From NCBI RefSeq assembly GCF_000956465.1, contig NZ_JYJA01000033.1, positions 62,001 through 126,000 of the forward strand: a DNA stretch of 64,000 nt, read 5' to 3'. Position 1 is the stretch's first letter, and every line of letters begins with the position of its first letter. Positions 8,854 through 16,761 of this stretch are shown here, piece by piece. The notes beneath the pieces are model-generated. The model had not been told where the DNA came from. It was given only the letters and a program-made list of their open reading frames with translations, and ran no database searches. Source of the DNA: Microbacterium trichothecenolyticum (lineage in GTDB: Bacteria; Actinomycetota; Actinomycetes; Actinomycetales; Microbacteriaceae). The translations under genes and the position numbers were made by a program.

Positions 8854-9695
8854 GCCGGAACCTCCCCCGTGCTCTCGGCGCTCGGCTCGACCGCGCGCAC
8901 GTCCACGATGGGGAGGTCTCCGTCGGTGCGGATGCTGTCACCGCCGCCGTTTCGGGCGTGATAGCCGGTGGCGAAGTCGGGGATGACGTCCACCGTGACG
9001 CGGGAATCGGCATCCGTCACCGTCTGGACGATGTGGTCGCGCTCGACGTCGGTGTCGGCGTCGATGCGGTGGGTGACCTGCAGCGTGAACAGCGACAGCC
9101 CGACGCTCGTGTCGAACGTGCCGGCGGCGAGCCAGTCGACGCGGCGGCCGCCGGGCAGCAGCCAGTCGTCGGGGCAGCGCCAGAAGCGCACGTGGTGGCG
9201 CTGGGCGGGATTCCCGTCGACCTCCTGCTGGTAGGCGAAGTCCTGCTGGCGCCCGAACAGGAAGAGCGGGCTCACCGGCGCCTCGTCGTAGCTGCGGCGC
9301 GTGAGCGTCGATGTGATGATGCGCCATGACGAGCCGAGGGTCACCGGGGCGGCCTCGGTCCAGCCGGCGGCCTCGAGGGATGTGCGGATCTGGTCACCGG
9401 TGCCGTGGAAGGCGAGGTTCACGGGGTCGCCGAGCAGTCCGTCACTGGTCCGGGTGCGGCCGATGAAGTAGTCCGGCACGTAGATCGTGGTGAGGATGCG
9501 GTGCAGCCGCGGCAGCACCAGATACGCGAGCAGCACCCAGAACACGAGGAAGAACGGGATGCCCCACCACCCCACGTGGAACGTCTCGGTGAGGCTCAGA
9601 TACGCGAGCCAGAGTGCCGCGAGCCCGGCGAAGACGAAGAAGAACCAGTCGATCGCGACGCCGATCGAGTAACTCCTCCGGTGCCGGGTGCTCAC
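8850..9695 (-). CDS. LssY C-terminal domain-containing membrane protein
   Basis: 281 residues. Two membrane spans occupy residues ~10-70. The soluble part contains the conserved run FIGRTRTSDGLLGDPVNLAF, the APVSPLFLFGR box and RHHVRFW, which I associate with the LssY_C domain found in many actinobacterial membrane proteins. Its biochemical role is not known to me. The GTG start has GGAGGG upstream. The four-base overlap with the following membrane protein gene indicates a two-gene operon. Confidence 0.75.
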   Translation of the reverse strand: MSTRHRRSYSIGVAIDWFFFVFAGLAALWLAYLSLTETFHVGWWGIPFFLVFWVLLAYLVLPRLHRILTTIYVPDYFIGRTRTSDGLLGDPVNLAFHGTGDQIRTSLEAAGWTEAAPVTLGSSWRIITSTLTRRSYDEAPVSPLFLFGRQQDFAYQQEVDGNPAQRHHVRFWRCPDDWLLPGGRRVDWLAAGTFDTSVGLSLFTLQVTHRIDADTDVERDHIVQTVTDADSRVTVDVIPDFATGYHARNGGGDSIRTDGDLPIVDVRAVEPSAESTGEVPA

Positions 9696-9722
9696 GATCC
9701 CTCCTCGTCGTCGAAGCCGGCG

Positions 9723-10796
9723 TCAGCCCCAGAGCGGCACGCCTGGCCGGTGCGCGAGGGCGGTCTCGGCGACGTCGCCCTGCAGGTCGGCCAGGGTCGC
9801 CGGCTGCCAGTTCGGCGTGCGGTCCTTGTCGATCACCTGCGCCCTGATGCCCTCCGGGAGGTCGGGCTGAGTCGTCGCGAACCACATCACCAGACCGTAT
9901 TCCTGGTCGAGCGCGTCCCTGAGCCCAGGAAGCTCCCGGGCACGGCGGATCGCGGTGAGCGTCACGGCCAGACCGGTCGGTGACAGTTCGCCGAGCAGAT
10001 CGGCGGTGGCGGATGCCTCGGGCTCGGGGCGCGCCCGCAGCCTCTCGACGATCTCGGCGACCGTGTCGGCCGCGAACGCGTCGTCGATCCACTCCCGCGC
10101 TCCGATGAGCTTCGAGGGCGCCGGCGTCTCGTCGAACAGCAGGACGAGCTCGGTCGGGCTGGAGGGGTCGGCCCGCGTCTCCAGCGCATCGCGGACCGCG
10201 TCGAGGTTCTCGTGGGGCACGTAGTGGTCGGCGAATCCGGCGTAGATCGCGTCCGAGGCATCCATCACCGCGCCGGTCAGCCCGAGATACTCGCCCAGGC
10301 GGCCCGGCGCGTGGGCGAGTAGCCACGTGCCGCCGACGTCGGGGGTGAAGCCGATGCGGGTCTCGGGCATCGCCAGCTGCGAACGCTCGGTCACGATGCG
10401 GATCGCGGCGTGGCCGGCGACGCCGATGCCGCCACCCATCGTGATGCCGTCGGCGAAGGCGACGAAGGGCTTCGGGTACTCTGCGATGCGCGCGTTGATC
10501 GCGTACTCAGCGCGGAAGAACACTCCCGCGTCCTCTGCGCGGCCGCTCGTCACCTGCTCGGCGAGCCCGCGCACGTCGCCTCCGGCGCACAGTCCGCGCT
10601 CGCCCGCGCCGTCCAGCAGCACCACGTCGACCTCGGTGTCCTGCTCCCATGAATCGAGGGCCGCGTGCAGCTGCTCGACCATCCCGAGGTTGAGCGCGTT
10701 GATCGCGCGCGGCCGGTTGAGGGTGAGGCGCCCGAGCCCTCCGCTCGTGCTGACGAGGACGGTGGGCTCCGCGGCGGCTTCGGCGAGGTCGGTCAC
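9723..10796 (-). CDS. 3-hydroxyisobutyryl-CoA hydrolase (enoyl-CoA hydratase/isomerase family)
   Basis: 357 residues when started at the GTG at 10796, the usual length for this enzyme; a longer open frame reaching 10925 would overlap the divergent ABC gene's promoter and adds an unlikely N-terminus. The crotonase fold motifs are present: CAGGDVR for the first oxyanion-hole segment, MGGGIGVAGH for the second, and catalytic Glu145 with Asp153 in PETRIGFTPDVGG, the pattern that separates hydrolases from hydratases. The enzyme hydrolyses 3-hydroxyisobutyryl-CoA in valine breakdown. No other valine genes are adjacent. Confidence 0.88.
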   Translation of the reverse strand: MTDLAEAAAEPTVLVSTSGGLGRLTLNRPRAINALNLGMVEQLHAALDSWEQDTEVDVVLLDGAGERGLCAGGDVRGLAEQVTSGRAEDAGVFFRAEYAINARIAEYPKPFVAFADGITMGGGIGVAGHAAIRIVTERSQLAMPETRIGFTPDVGGTWLLAHAPGRLGEYLGLTGAVMDASDAIYAGFADHYVPHENLDAVRDALETRADPSSPTELVLLFDETPAPSKLIGAREWIDDAFAADTVAEIVERLRARPEPEASATADLLGELSPTGLAVTLTAIRRARELPGLRDALDQEYGLVMWFATTQPDLPEGIRAQVIDKDRTPNWQPATLADLQGDVAETALAHRPGVPLWG

Positions 10797-10945
10797 GAGC
10801 GCAACGTTACCGGCAGGGCGAACTTCTCCCACGCTGACACCGGATTTCCGCCAGGATGGGACGGAGTTCTGCTGTGAGTCCGCAATGGAGCGGCCCCGTA
10901 CATTGCCCCGCGGAGTGTCGCCCACGACCTACGAGAGGGTTCGGC

Positions 10946-12814
10946 ATGCCCGAAGGCCAGTCGCTGGAGTTCTCAGGTGTCACCAAGCGCTTCGGCGCGG
11001 TCACGGCGGTCGCAGGGCTCACAGCTCGGGTCGAACCCGGCGTGGTCACCGGATTCCTCGGTCCGAACGGCGCGGGAAAGACCACGACCCTGCGGATCCT
11101 GCTCGGATTGGTCACGGCGACGGACGGCCACGCCACGATCGGCGGCAAGCGCTACGCCGAGCTCGACGAGCCGCTGCGGACCGTCGGCGCGGTGCTCGAG
11201 GCATCCAGCTTCCATCCCGGCCGCACCGCCACCGCGCACCTCACGATCTACGCCCACGCCGCCGGCATCGCCACGTCGCGGGTCGGCGAGGTGCTCGACC
11301 TCGTGGGGCTGACCGACGCCGCGAACCGCAAGGTCGGCGGGTACTCGCTGGGCATGCGCCAGCGCCTCGGCCTCGCGTATGCGCTGCTCGGCGACCCGGG
11401 GGTTCTGGTGCTCGACGAGCCGGCGAACGGACTGGACCCCGAGGGTATCCGCTGGATGCGCGGGTTCCTCCGCCAGCTCGCGAGCGAAGGCCGGACCGTG
11501 CTCGTCTCGTCGCACCTGCTCGCCGAGGTGCAGCAGACCGTCGACGCGCTGCTGATCATCTCGCGCGGACGCCTGGTGTTCCAGGGCGGAGTCGACGAGC
11601 TCACCGATCCGCGCGAGTACGCCACCGTCGTCGACGCTCCCGACCGGGCCGCGCTGGGCGCCGCGCTGAAGACCGCCGGTGTGCCGTTCGAGGTGCTGCG
11701 CTCCGGGCTCACCGTGCGCGGCTTCGACCCCGTCGCTGTCGGCGCGGCGGCCGCCGCGGGGGGTGTGGCGCTGTCGTCGCTGCAGCGCCGCGGACCCGCG
11801 CTCGAAGAGGTGTTCCTCGATCTCGTGAACGGCACGCGCGTGCATCCGAGCGCGGCCGGGATTGCTGCGGGATCGGATGCTGCGCCCCCGGCACCTCCCG
11901 TGGAGACGGTGTCCGAATCCGACGAGGCGGCCGAGTCGGCGCTCACCGCGGCCGCGCTGGACGCCGAAGCGACCAGCGCTCCCGGTGCCGCGACAGCCCT
12001 CGCCGCCGCGGCCGGCGCCGCCTGGGCAACCGATGCCCGCGAGCGCGAAGAGCCCCGCGAGCCCGTCGCCCCGGCGCCCGTCGCCTACGCGGTCGCGAGC
12101 ACCGGCGTGATCGACATCGTGCCGTCCGCGGCTCCCGAGGACGGGGACCCCGACGTCGAGGCCATCGGCCAGGCCGACGAAGAGCTCTCGGCTGAGCCCG
12201 AGGCGGCGCCGACGTCCGCGGAAGAGGCCGCGGCGGAGGCAGCACCGGAGCCCGAGCCCAAGCCCAAGGCCGAACTCGAACCCGAGCCCGAACCCGAACC
12301 CGAGCCCAAGGCCGAACCCGAGCCCGAACCCGAGCCCAGGGCCGAGGCCGAGGCCGAGGCCGAGCCCGAGGCCGAGCCGGAGCCCACCGATCCGTGGGCC
12401 CCCGAGGACGCGAACCCCGACGTCGAGGCCATCGGCGAGATCGACGACGAGCTCTCGACCCCCGAGCCGCCCGACGCCGACGACGACCGCCCGTGGGAGC
12501 ACTACGTCAAGACCGACTCCGACATCGAGGCCGACGCGTTCTTCGCCGCCTTCGACCACACCGCCCGCACACGAGAGTCGGACGTCGAACCCGAACCCGA
12601 ACCCGAACCCGAACCCGAACCCGAGCCCGAGCCCGAGCCCGAGGCGTGGGTCCCGCCCGAGGCCGAGGCGTTCGAGGACGCCGTCGCCCACATCCCGCCC
12701 ACGGACACCGAACCCCCGCACGAGCCGGGCGACGAGGCATCCACACCCTCCGAAGCGGCCCCCGCCGCGGATCCGGCCACCACGCCCACCGACGAGGAAG
12801 GGGGCGACCGATGA
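10946..12814 (+). CDS. ABC-2 type exporter ATPase with long Glu/Pro-rich C-terminal tail
   Basis: 622 residues. Residues 1-300 are a complete ABC ATPase: Walker A GPNGAGKTT, signature YSLGMRQR, Walker B VLVLDEP and the switch His in SSHLL. It resembles bacitracin/antibiotic-type exporters. Residues ~310-622 are an acidic, low-complexity tail made of Glu-Pro and Glu-Pro-Lys/Ala repeats, with the phrase PDVEAIG occurring twice (DNA copies near 12148 and 12416). The tail is coded by imperfect GAACCC/GAGCCC hexamers. The ATG at 10946 follows GAGAGG. The stop overlaps the permease start (ATGA). The tail could bind a partner or basic surface; nothing known to me explains it. Confidence 0.88.
   Translation: MPEGQSLEFSGVTKRFGAVTAVAGLTARVEPGVVTGFLGPNGAGKTTTLRILLGLVTATDGHATIGGKRYAELDEPLRTVGAVLEASSFHPGRTATAHLTIYAHAAGIATSRVGEVLDLVGLTDAANRKVGGYSLGMRQRLGLAYALLGDPGVLVLDEPANGLDPEGIRWMRGFLRQLASEGRTVLVSSHLLAEVQQTVDALLIISRGRLVFQGGVDELTDPREYATVVDAPDRAALGAALKTAGVPFEVLRSGLTVRGFDPVAVGAAAAAGGVALSSLQRRGPALEEVFLDLVNGTRVHPSAAGIAAGSDAAPPAPPVETVSESDEAAESALTAAALDAEATSAPGAATALAAAAGAAWATDAREREEPREPVAPAPVAYAVASTGVIDIVPSAAPEDGDPDVEAIGQADEELSAEPEAAPTSAEEAAAEAAPEPEPKPKAELEPEPEPEPEPKAEPEPEPEPRAEAEAEAEPEAEPEPTDPWAPEDANPDVEAIGEIDDELSTPEPPDADDDRPWEHYVKTDSDIEADAFFAAFDHTARTRESDVEPEPEPEPEPEPEPEPEPEAWVPPEAEAFEDAVAHIPPTDTEPPHEPGDEASTPSEAAPAADPATTPTDEEGGDR
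12148..12437 (+). repeat. Duplicated segment and GAGCCC/GAACCC hexamer tract within the ATPase tail
   Basis: A 22-bp stretch coding PDVEAIG is repeated at about 12148 and 12416. Between the copies the DNA is largely hexamers coding Glu-Pro pairs (about 12250-12385). Hexamer gain or loss would keep the reading frame while changing tail length. Confidence 0.75.
12589..12650 (+). repeat. GAACCC/GAGCCC hexamer microsatellite in the ATPase gene
   Basis: About ten consecutive hexamers code an uninterrupted Glu-Pro run. First units are GAACCC, last are GAGCCC, which suggests local expansion by slippage. Confidence 0.85.
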
Positions 12815-13629
12815 GCCTCACCGCCGCAACCCGCGCCGAGAGCACGAAGCTGTTCTCCACGAGCATCTGGTGGATCCTCGCGATCGTCCTGTTCGCGTAC
12901 GTCGCGTTCACCGCTGCGGCCCTCGGCTTCGTCTACGCGGCGGCGGCGACCGGGTCACTCCCGGGCAACGCGCCGCCGCTGCCCGAAGAGGGTCTCGCCG
13001 CGACGCTCTACAGCACCGCGACGACCGTCGGGTACGTCTTCCCGCTGCTGGTGGGCACGCTCATGGTGACGGCGGAGTTCCGCCACAAGACTCTCACCCC
13101 CACGTTCCTCGCGACGCCGCGCCGCGGCCGCGTGCTCGTCGCCAAGCTCGCTGTCGGCGTGCTCATCGGCGTCGTGCTCGGCGTGATCGGCATCGTCGCG
13201 GCGGTCGGCACGTCGGCGGCGTTCCTCGCGGGCTTCGGTCTCGAGACCGACATCACCTCGCCCGGCACCTGGGCGATGCTCGGACGGATGCTGCTCGCCT
13301 ACGTCCTCTGGACGCTCATCGGCGTGGGCGTCGGCGCGCTCGTGCGCAATCAGGTGGGCGCGATCGTGGGCGTCCTCGTCTTCACGCAGTTCATCGAGCC
13401 GATCGGGCGCACGGCGGCCGCGTTCGTGGAGGGGCTGTCGGACATCACGCGCTTTCTGCCGGGGGCGGCGAGCGATGCGCTGGTCGGTGCGAGCGTCTAC
13501 GCGGCGACGATCCCGCAGGGTTCGGCCGATCCGCTCGAGTGGTGGGTGGGCGGGCTCGTCCTGCTCGGCTACGCGATCGTGTTCGTCGTGCTCGGCCACC
13601 TGGTGAGCTGGCGTCGCGACGTCAGCTGA
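12811..13629 (+). CDS. ABC-2 type transporter permease
   Basis: 272 residues with about six membrane spans. The first 20 residues (TRAESTKLFSTSIWWIL) and the AEFRHKTLTPTFLATPRRGRVLVAK loop are typical of actinobacterial exporter permeases that pair with a single ATPase gene. The ATG overlaps the ATPase stop by four bases. Together they form a two-gene exporter; the cargo is unknown, possibly an antibiotic or lipid. Confidence 0.85.
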   Translation: MSLTAATRAESTKLFSTSIWWILAIVLFAYVAFTAAALGFVYAAAATGSLPGNAPPLPEEGLAATLYSTATTVGYVFPLLVGTLMVTAEFRHKTLTPTFLATPRRGRVLVAKLAVGVLIGVVLGVIGIVAAVGTSAAFLAGFGLETDITSPGTWAMLGRMLLAYVLWTLIGVGVGALVRNQVGAIVGVLVFTQFIEPIGRTAAAFVEGLSDITRFLPGAASDALVGASVYAATIPQGSADPLEWWVGGLVLLGYAIVFVVLGHLVSWRRDVS

Positions 13630-13651
13630 GGCTCTCCCGCCGCCGCCGCCG

Positions 13652-13699
13652 GTCGTCGAGCGAGCTTGCGGGTCGAAGCGCAGAGTCGAACCGCGAAGG
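13652..13699. repeat. Short dispersed extragenic repeat of the TCGTCGAGCGAGC... type
   Basis: The 71-bp gap between the exporter permease and the next gene holds a stretch beginning GGTCGTCGAGCGAGCTTGCG and ending near GCGAAGGGTC. I recall similar Arg/Ser-box-like sequences scattered between genes in Microbacteriaceae. Related but shorter copies occur at 16348 and 37582 in this window. Confidence 0.4.
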
Positions 13700-13700
13700 G

Positions 13701-14165
13701 TCAGACTGCGGGGGCCGTCGCCGGCGTCTTGCGTCCCCGCGGCTTGCGCTCGGGGACGACGGGGATCGTGCCCGTCTCGGCGGCGATGTCGACGACGTCG
13801 GTCGGCTCGGCGGCGACCTCGACGCGCAGCGCCTGCACGAGGGCGAGACCGTGGCGAGTGGTCAGGATGACTCTCTGGTACTCCGGGTGGCCGTCGAGGT
13901 CGATCACGACGCTGGGCCGGTGACGGCGGATGATCGCGAAATCGTCGCCGCCTGCCGAGCGCCAGGTGCCCATCGCGACGATGCCGCGCACGTGGGTGCC
14001 GGGGCTCGGGATGCCGCGCAGCCACGTCCACGCGTCGTCCGTGAGCTGCACCTTGGTGATGGTGGAGCGCTCGATGACGACATTCCCCTTGCGGAATGAC
14101 AGGGCGCGCTCGGACACCGACAGCACGACCTCGAGCTGCGTCGAGTCGAGCAGCAGCGTCACCAT
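13701..14165 (-). CDS. Hypothetical protein, PH-like small domain
   Basis: 154 residues, no membrane span or signal. Residues 1-115 alternate short hydrophobic strands (LLLDSTQLEVVLSVSERALSF, VVIERSTITKVQLTDDAW), as in small beta-barrel or PH-like domains of actinobacteria. The last 35 residues are Pro/Arg/Lys-rich. Conserved hypotheticals of this kind exist in related genera as far as I recall. It is convergent with the exporter and divergent from fbiC. Confidence 0.65.
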   Translation of the reverse strand: MVTLLLDSTQLEVVLSVSERALSFRKGNVVIERSTITKVQLTDDAWTWLRGIPSPGTHVRGIVAMGTWRSAGGDDFAIIRRHRPSVVIDLDGHPEYQRVILTTRHGLALVQALRVEVAAEPTDVVDIAAETGTIPVVPERKPRGRKTPATAPAV

Positions 14166-14268
14166 GTGCCCAGTCTGCCAGCGTGGGCGCTCGGAACCGG
14201 GCTGATTTGCTTACGGGAGGGCAACGATCCAGCGCCCCGGGGTCCGCAGGCGGTGCAAGACTGGATCG

Positions 14269-16761
14269 GTGACCGTCGTGTCCCCCTCCGTCACCGCGTC
14301 CCCCGCAGCGGCCTCGCCCGTCGCCGTCGACGCCGCGCTCGCGCGCGCCGCGGCCGGCGAACGTCTCGACGCGGCTGACGCAGAGACGCTGCTCGGCGCG
14401 ACGGGCGACCGGTTCGAGCGCCTGCTGGAGATCGCCGGGGAGGTTCGCGACGCCGGGCTGGCAGCATCCGGTCGCACTGGTGTGATCACGTACTCGCGCA
14501 AGGTGTTCGTGCCTCTCACGACCCTGTGCCGCGACCGCTGCCACTACTGCGTCTTCGTCGACACCCCCGGGCAGCTCCTCAAGAAGCACAAGCCGGCGTA
14601 CATGTCGCCCGAGCAGGTGCTGGCCGTCGTCCGTCAGGGCAAGGCGATGGGCTGCAAAGAGGTGCTGCTGACCCTCGGCGACCGTCCGGAAGACCGCTGG
14701 CCCGAGGCGCGGGCGTGGCTCGACGACCACGGGTTCGCCTCGACGATCGAGTACGTCGCGCACATCGCGCGCCTGGTGACCGCCGAGACGGGTCTGCTCG
14801 CCCACGCCAACCCGGGAGTGATGAGCGCGGAAGAACTGCGGATGCTGCGGCCCACGGCGCCGTCGATGGGCATGATGCTCGAGACGACGTCGCGTCGCCT
14901 CTTCGAAGAGCCCGGGCAGGTGCACTTCGGCTCTCCCGACAAGGACCCGGCCGTGCGGCTCGAGGTGATCGACGCCGCCGGGCGCGAGCGCGTGCCGTTC
15001 ACCACCGGCATCCTCGTCGGGATCGGCGAGACCGCCCGCGACCGCGCCGACTCGCTGGTCGCGATCCGCGAGGCCCACGAACGTCACCGGGTCGACGGAC
15101 AGGGCCACGTGCAGGAGGTCATCGTCCAGAATTTCCGTGCGAAGCCCCGCACCGCGATGCAGGGTGCACCCGACGCGGAGCTGCTCGAGTACGTCGCGGC
15201 GGTGGCCGTGGCCAGGCTCGTGATGGGGCCTCGGATGCGCATCCAGGTGCCCCCGAACCTCTCGGACGCCACCGAGTTCGGGCTGCTGGTGCGGGCCGGC
15301 GCCGACGATTGGGGTGGCGTCTCGCCGCTCACCGCCGACCATGTCAACCCCGAGCGCCCCTGGCCGCACCTCGCCGACCTCGCCCGGATGACGGCGGAGC
15401 TCGGCTTCGAGCTGCGCGAGCGCCTGACGGCACAGCCCGAGTTCGTGCTCGGCGCGGGGACGTGGATCGACCCCGCGCTGCGCCCCGCGGTCGCGGCGCT
15501 CGCGGACGCCGAGACCGGGCTCGCTGCCTCCGCCCCGATCCCCGCTGCTCCGCAGTCATTCTCGGCGGATCCCGCCCCGGGTGACCCGCACAAGTCGACT
15601 GCGGAACAGGAGAGGGGTGTGCCCGGAGACGCTGCTCCGGGGGCGGGTGCGCGGGACGGAGTCCGGACGGTCCGCCGCCTGGCCGAGGCCGCGGCGGCCG
15701 ACCCGCTCGCGCTCGACGATGGCGAGTGGATCGCCCTCCTCGAGGCGACCGGCGACGACCTCGACGTGCTCGCGGCGACCGCCGACGACGTCCGCCGCTA
15801 CACGGTGGGCGAAGCCGTCACCCTCGTGGTGAACCGCAACCTCACCTCCACCGGGCTCCGCGCGGCCGCGAGCGACGACCCCGCCGCCTTCACCCTCGAC
15901 GACGTCGGTGCGATCGCGGCGGACGCGTGGGATCTCGGCGCCACCGAGCTCTGCGTGCAGGGGCTGCTCCCCGCCTCGGAAGACCCCTCGGGCTACCTCG
16001 ACATCGCGCGCGCGGTGAAAGCCGGGGCCCCCGGCATCCATCTCCACGCCTATCGTCCTCAGGACGTGCGCGACCTCGCCGACCGCTCCGGCCCCACTCT
16101 CGACGCAGCCCTCGTCGCGATGCGCGAGGCGGGCGTCGACACCGTGCCGGGCACGGGCGTCAAGGTGCTGAGCGAGCGGGTGCGGGGGCTCGTCGCGCCG
16201 ACCGACCTCGAGATCGACCGCTGGGTCGAGGGCATCACCGCCGCGCACCGCGCCGGATTCCGCTCGACGAGCGTCATCTTCTACGGCCATGCCGAGACCG
16301 CCGCGGAGCGCGTCGCGCACCTGCGGCAGCTGCGGGCGATACAGGACGCTTCGACGAGCTCAGCGACCGGGGGTGGATTCAGCGAGTTCGTGCCGATCCC
16401 GCTGCCCGGCCCCGCCGGGGGCGTCCCCCTGGTCTCCGGCCGCGCGGCGCTCGACGAGCACCGGGCCATGGTGGCCGTGTCGCGGCTGCTGCTGTCGGGC
16501 AGCATCCCGCACATCCAGATCCCGTGGACGCGCGTGGGGCGCGAGGCATCCGTCACGCTGCTGCAGTCCGGCGGCGACGACCTCGGCGGAACGCTGCTCG
16601 ACGGCCGTGTGAAGCCCGAGGCGGGCATCGAGCACGGCCTCGAACTGCCGGTGACGGATGCCTCGGCGATGGTCGCGCGCCTGTTCCGGCCGTTCCGCCT
16701 GCGCACCACGACCTACGGCGCCGCACTGGGCCTGCCGAAGTCTCAGGTGGGCCCGCGGTGA
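14269..16761 (+). CDS. fbiC: FO synthase, CofG-CofH fusion (FbiC) with degenerate CofH half
   Basis: 830 residues. FbiC makes FO, the deazaflavin core of coenzyme F420, from tyrosine and a ribityl-uracil, using two radical-SAM halves. The CofG half (residues ~70-410) is intact, with the iron-sulphur motif Cys87-x3-Cys91-x2-Cys94. A ~60-residue Ala/Gly-rich linker follows. The CofH half (~460-830) keeps VVNRN, ELCVQG, DTVPGTGVKVL, FYGH, FSEFVPIPLP, HIQIPW, LGGTL and RTTTY, but where CxxxCxxC should lie (residues 525-537) it reads LTSTGLRAAASDD. Only one Cys remains in that half, in ELCVQG. It also carries a short repeat-derived insertion near residues 695-701. The GTG start is short-leadered. 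The stop overlaps the next gene (GTGA). Confidence 0.9.
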   Translation: MTVVSPSVTASPAAASPVAVDAALARAAAGERLDAADAETLLGATGDRFERLLEIAGEVRDAGLAASGRTGVITYSRKVFVPLTTLCRDRCHYCVFVDTPGQLLKKHKPAYMSPEQVLAVVRQGKAMGCKEVLLTLGDRPEDRWPEARAWLDDHGFASTIEYVAHIARLVTAETGLLAHANPGVMSAEELRMLRPTAPSMGMMLETTSRRLFEEPGQVHFGSPDKDPAVRLEVIDAAGRERVPFTTGILVGIGETARDRADSLVAIREAHERHRVDGQGHVQEVIVQNFRAKPRTAMQGAPDAELLEYVAAVAVARLVMGPRMRIQVPPNLSDATEFGLLVRAGADDWGGVSPLTADHVNPERPWPHLADLARMTAELGFELRERLTAQPEFVLGAGTWIDPALRPAVAALADAETGLAASAPIPAAPQSFSADPAPGDPHKSTAEQERGVPGDAAPGAGARDGVRTVRRLAEAAAADPLALDDGEWIALLEATGDDLDVLAATADDVRRYTVGEAVTLVVNRNLTSTGLRAAASDDPAAFTLDDVGAIAADAWDLGATELCVQGLLPASEDPSGYLDIARAVKAGAPGIHLHAYRPQDVRDLADRSGPTLDAALVAMREAGVDTVPGTGVKVLSERVRGLVAPTDLEIDRWVEGITAAHRAGFRSTSVIFYGHAETAAERVAHLRQLRAIQDASTSSATGGGFSEFVPIPLPGPAGGVPLVSGRAALDEHRAMVAVSRLLLSGSIPHIQIPWTRVGREASVTLLQSGGDDLGGTLLDGRVKPEAGIEHGLELPVTDASAMVARLFRPFRLRTTTYGAALGLPKSQVGPR
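16348..16373 (+). repeat. Short dispersed repeat inside fbiC
   Basis: The sequence TTCGACGAGCTCAGCGACCG within the CofH half closely matches the intergenic copy at about 37582 (TTCGTCGAGCTCAGCGAGCG). It codes STSSAT, extra residues compared with the remembered family sequence between RAIQD and TGGF. Confidence 0.55.

Noticed and set aside
10797..10925. N-terminal extension of the 3-hydroxyisobutyryl-CoA hydrolase
   Set aside because: It lacks family similarity, would exceed the usual length, and overlaps the divergent promoter region; the GTG at 10796 fits better.
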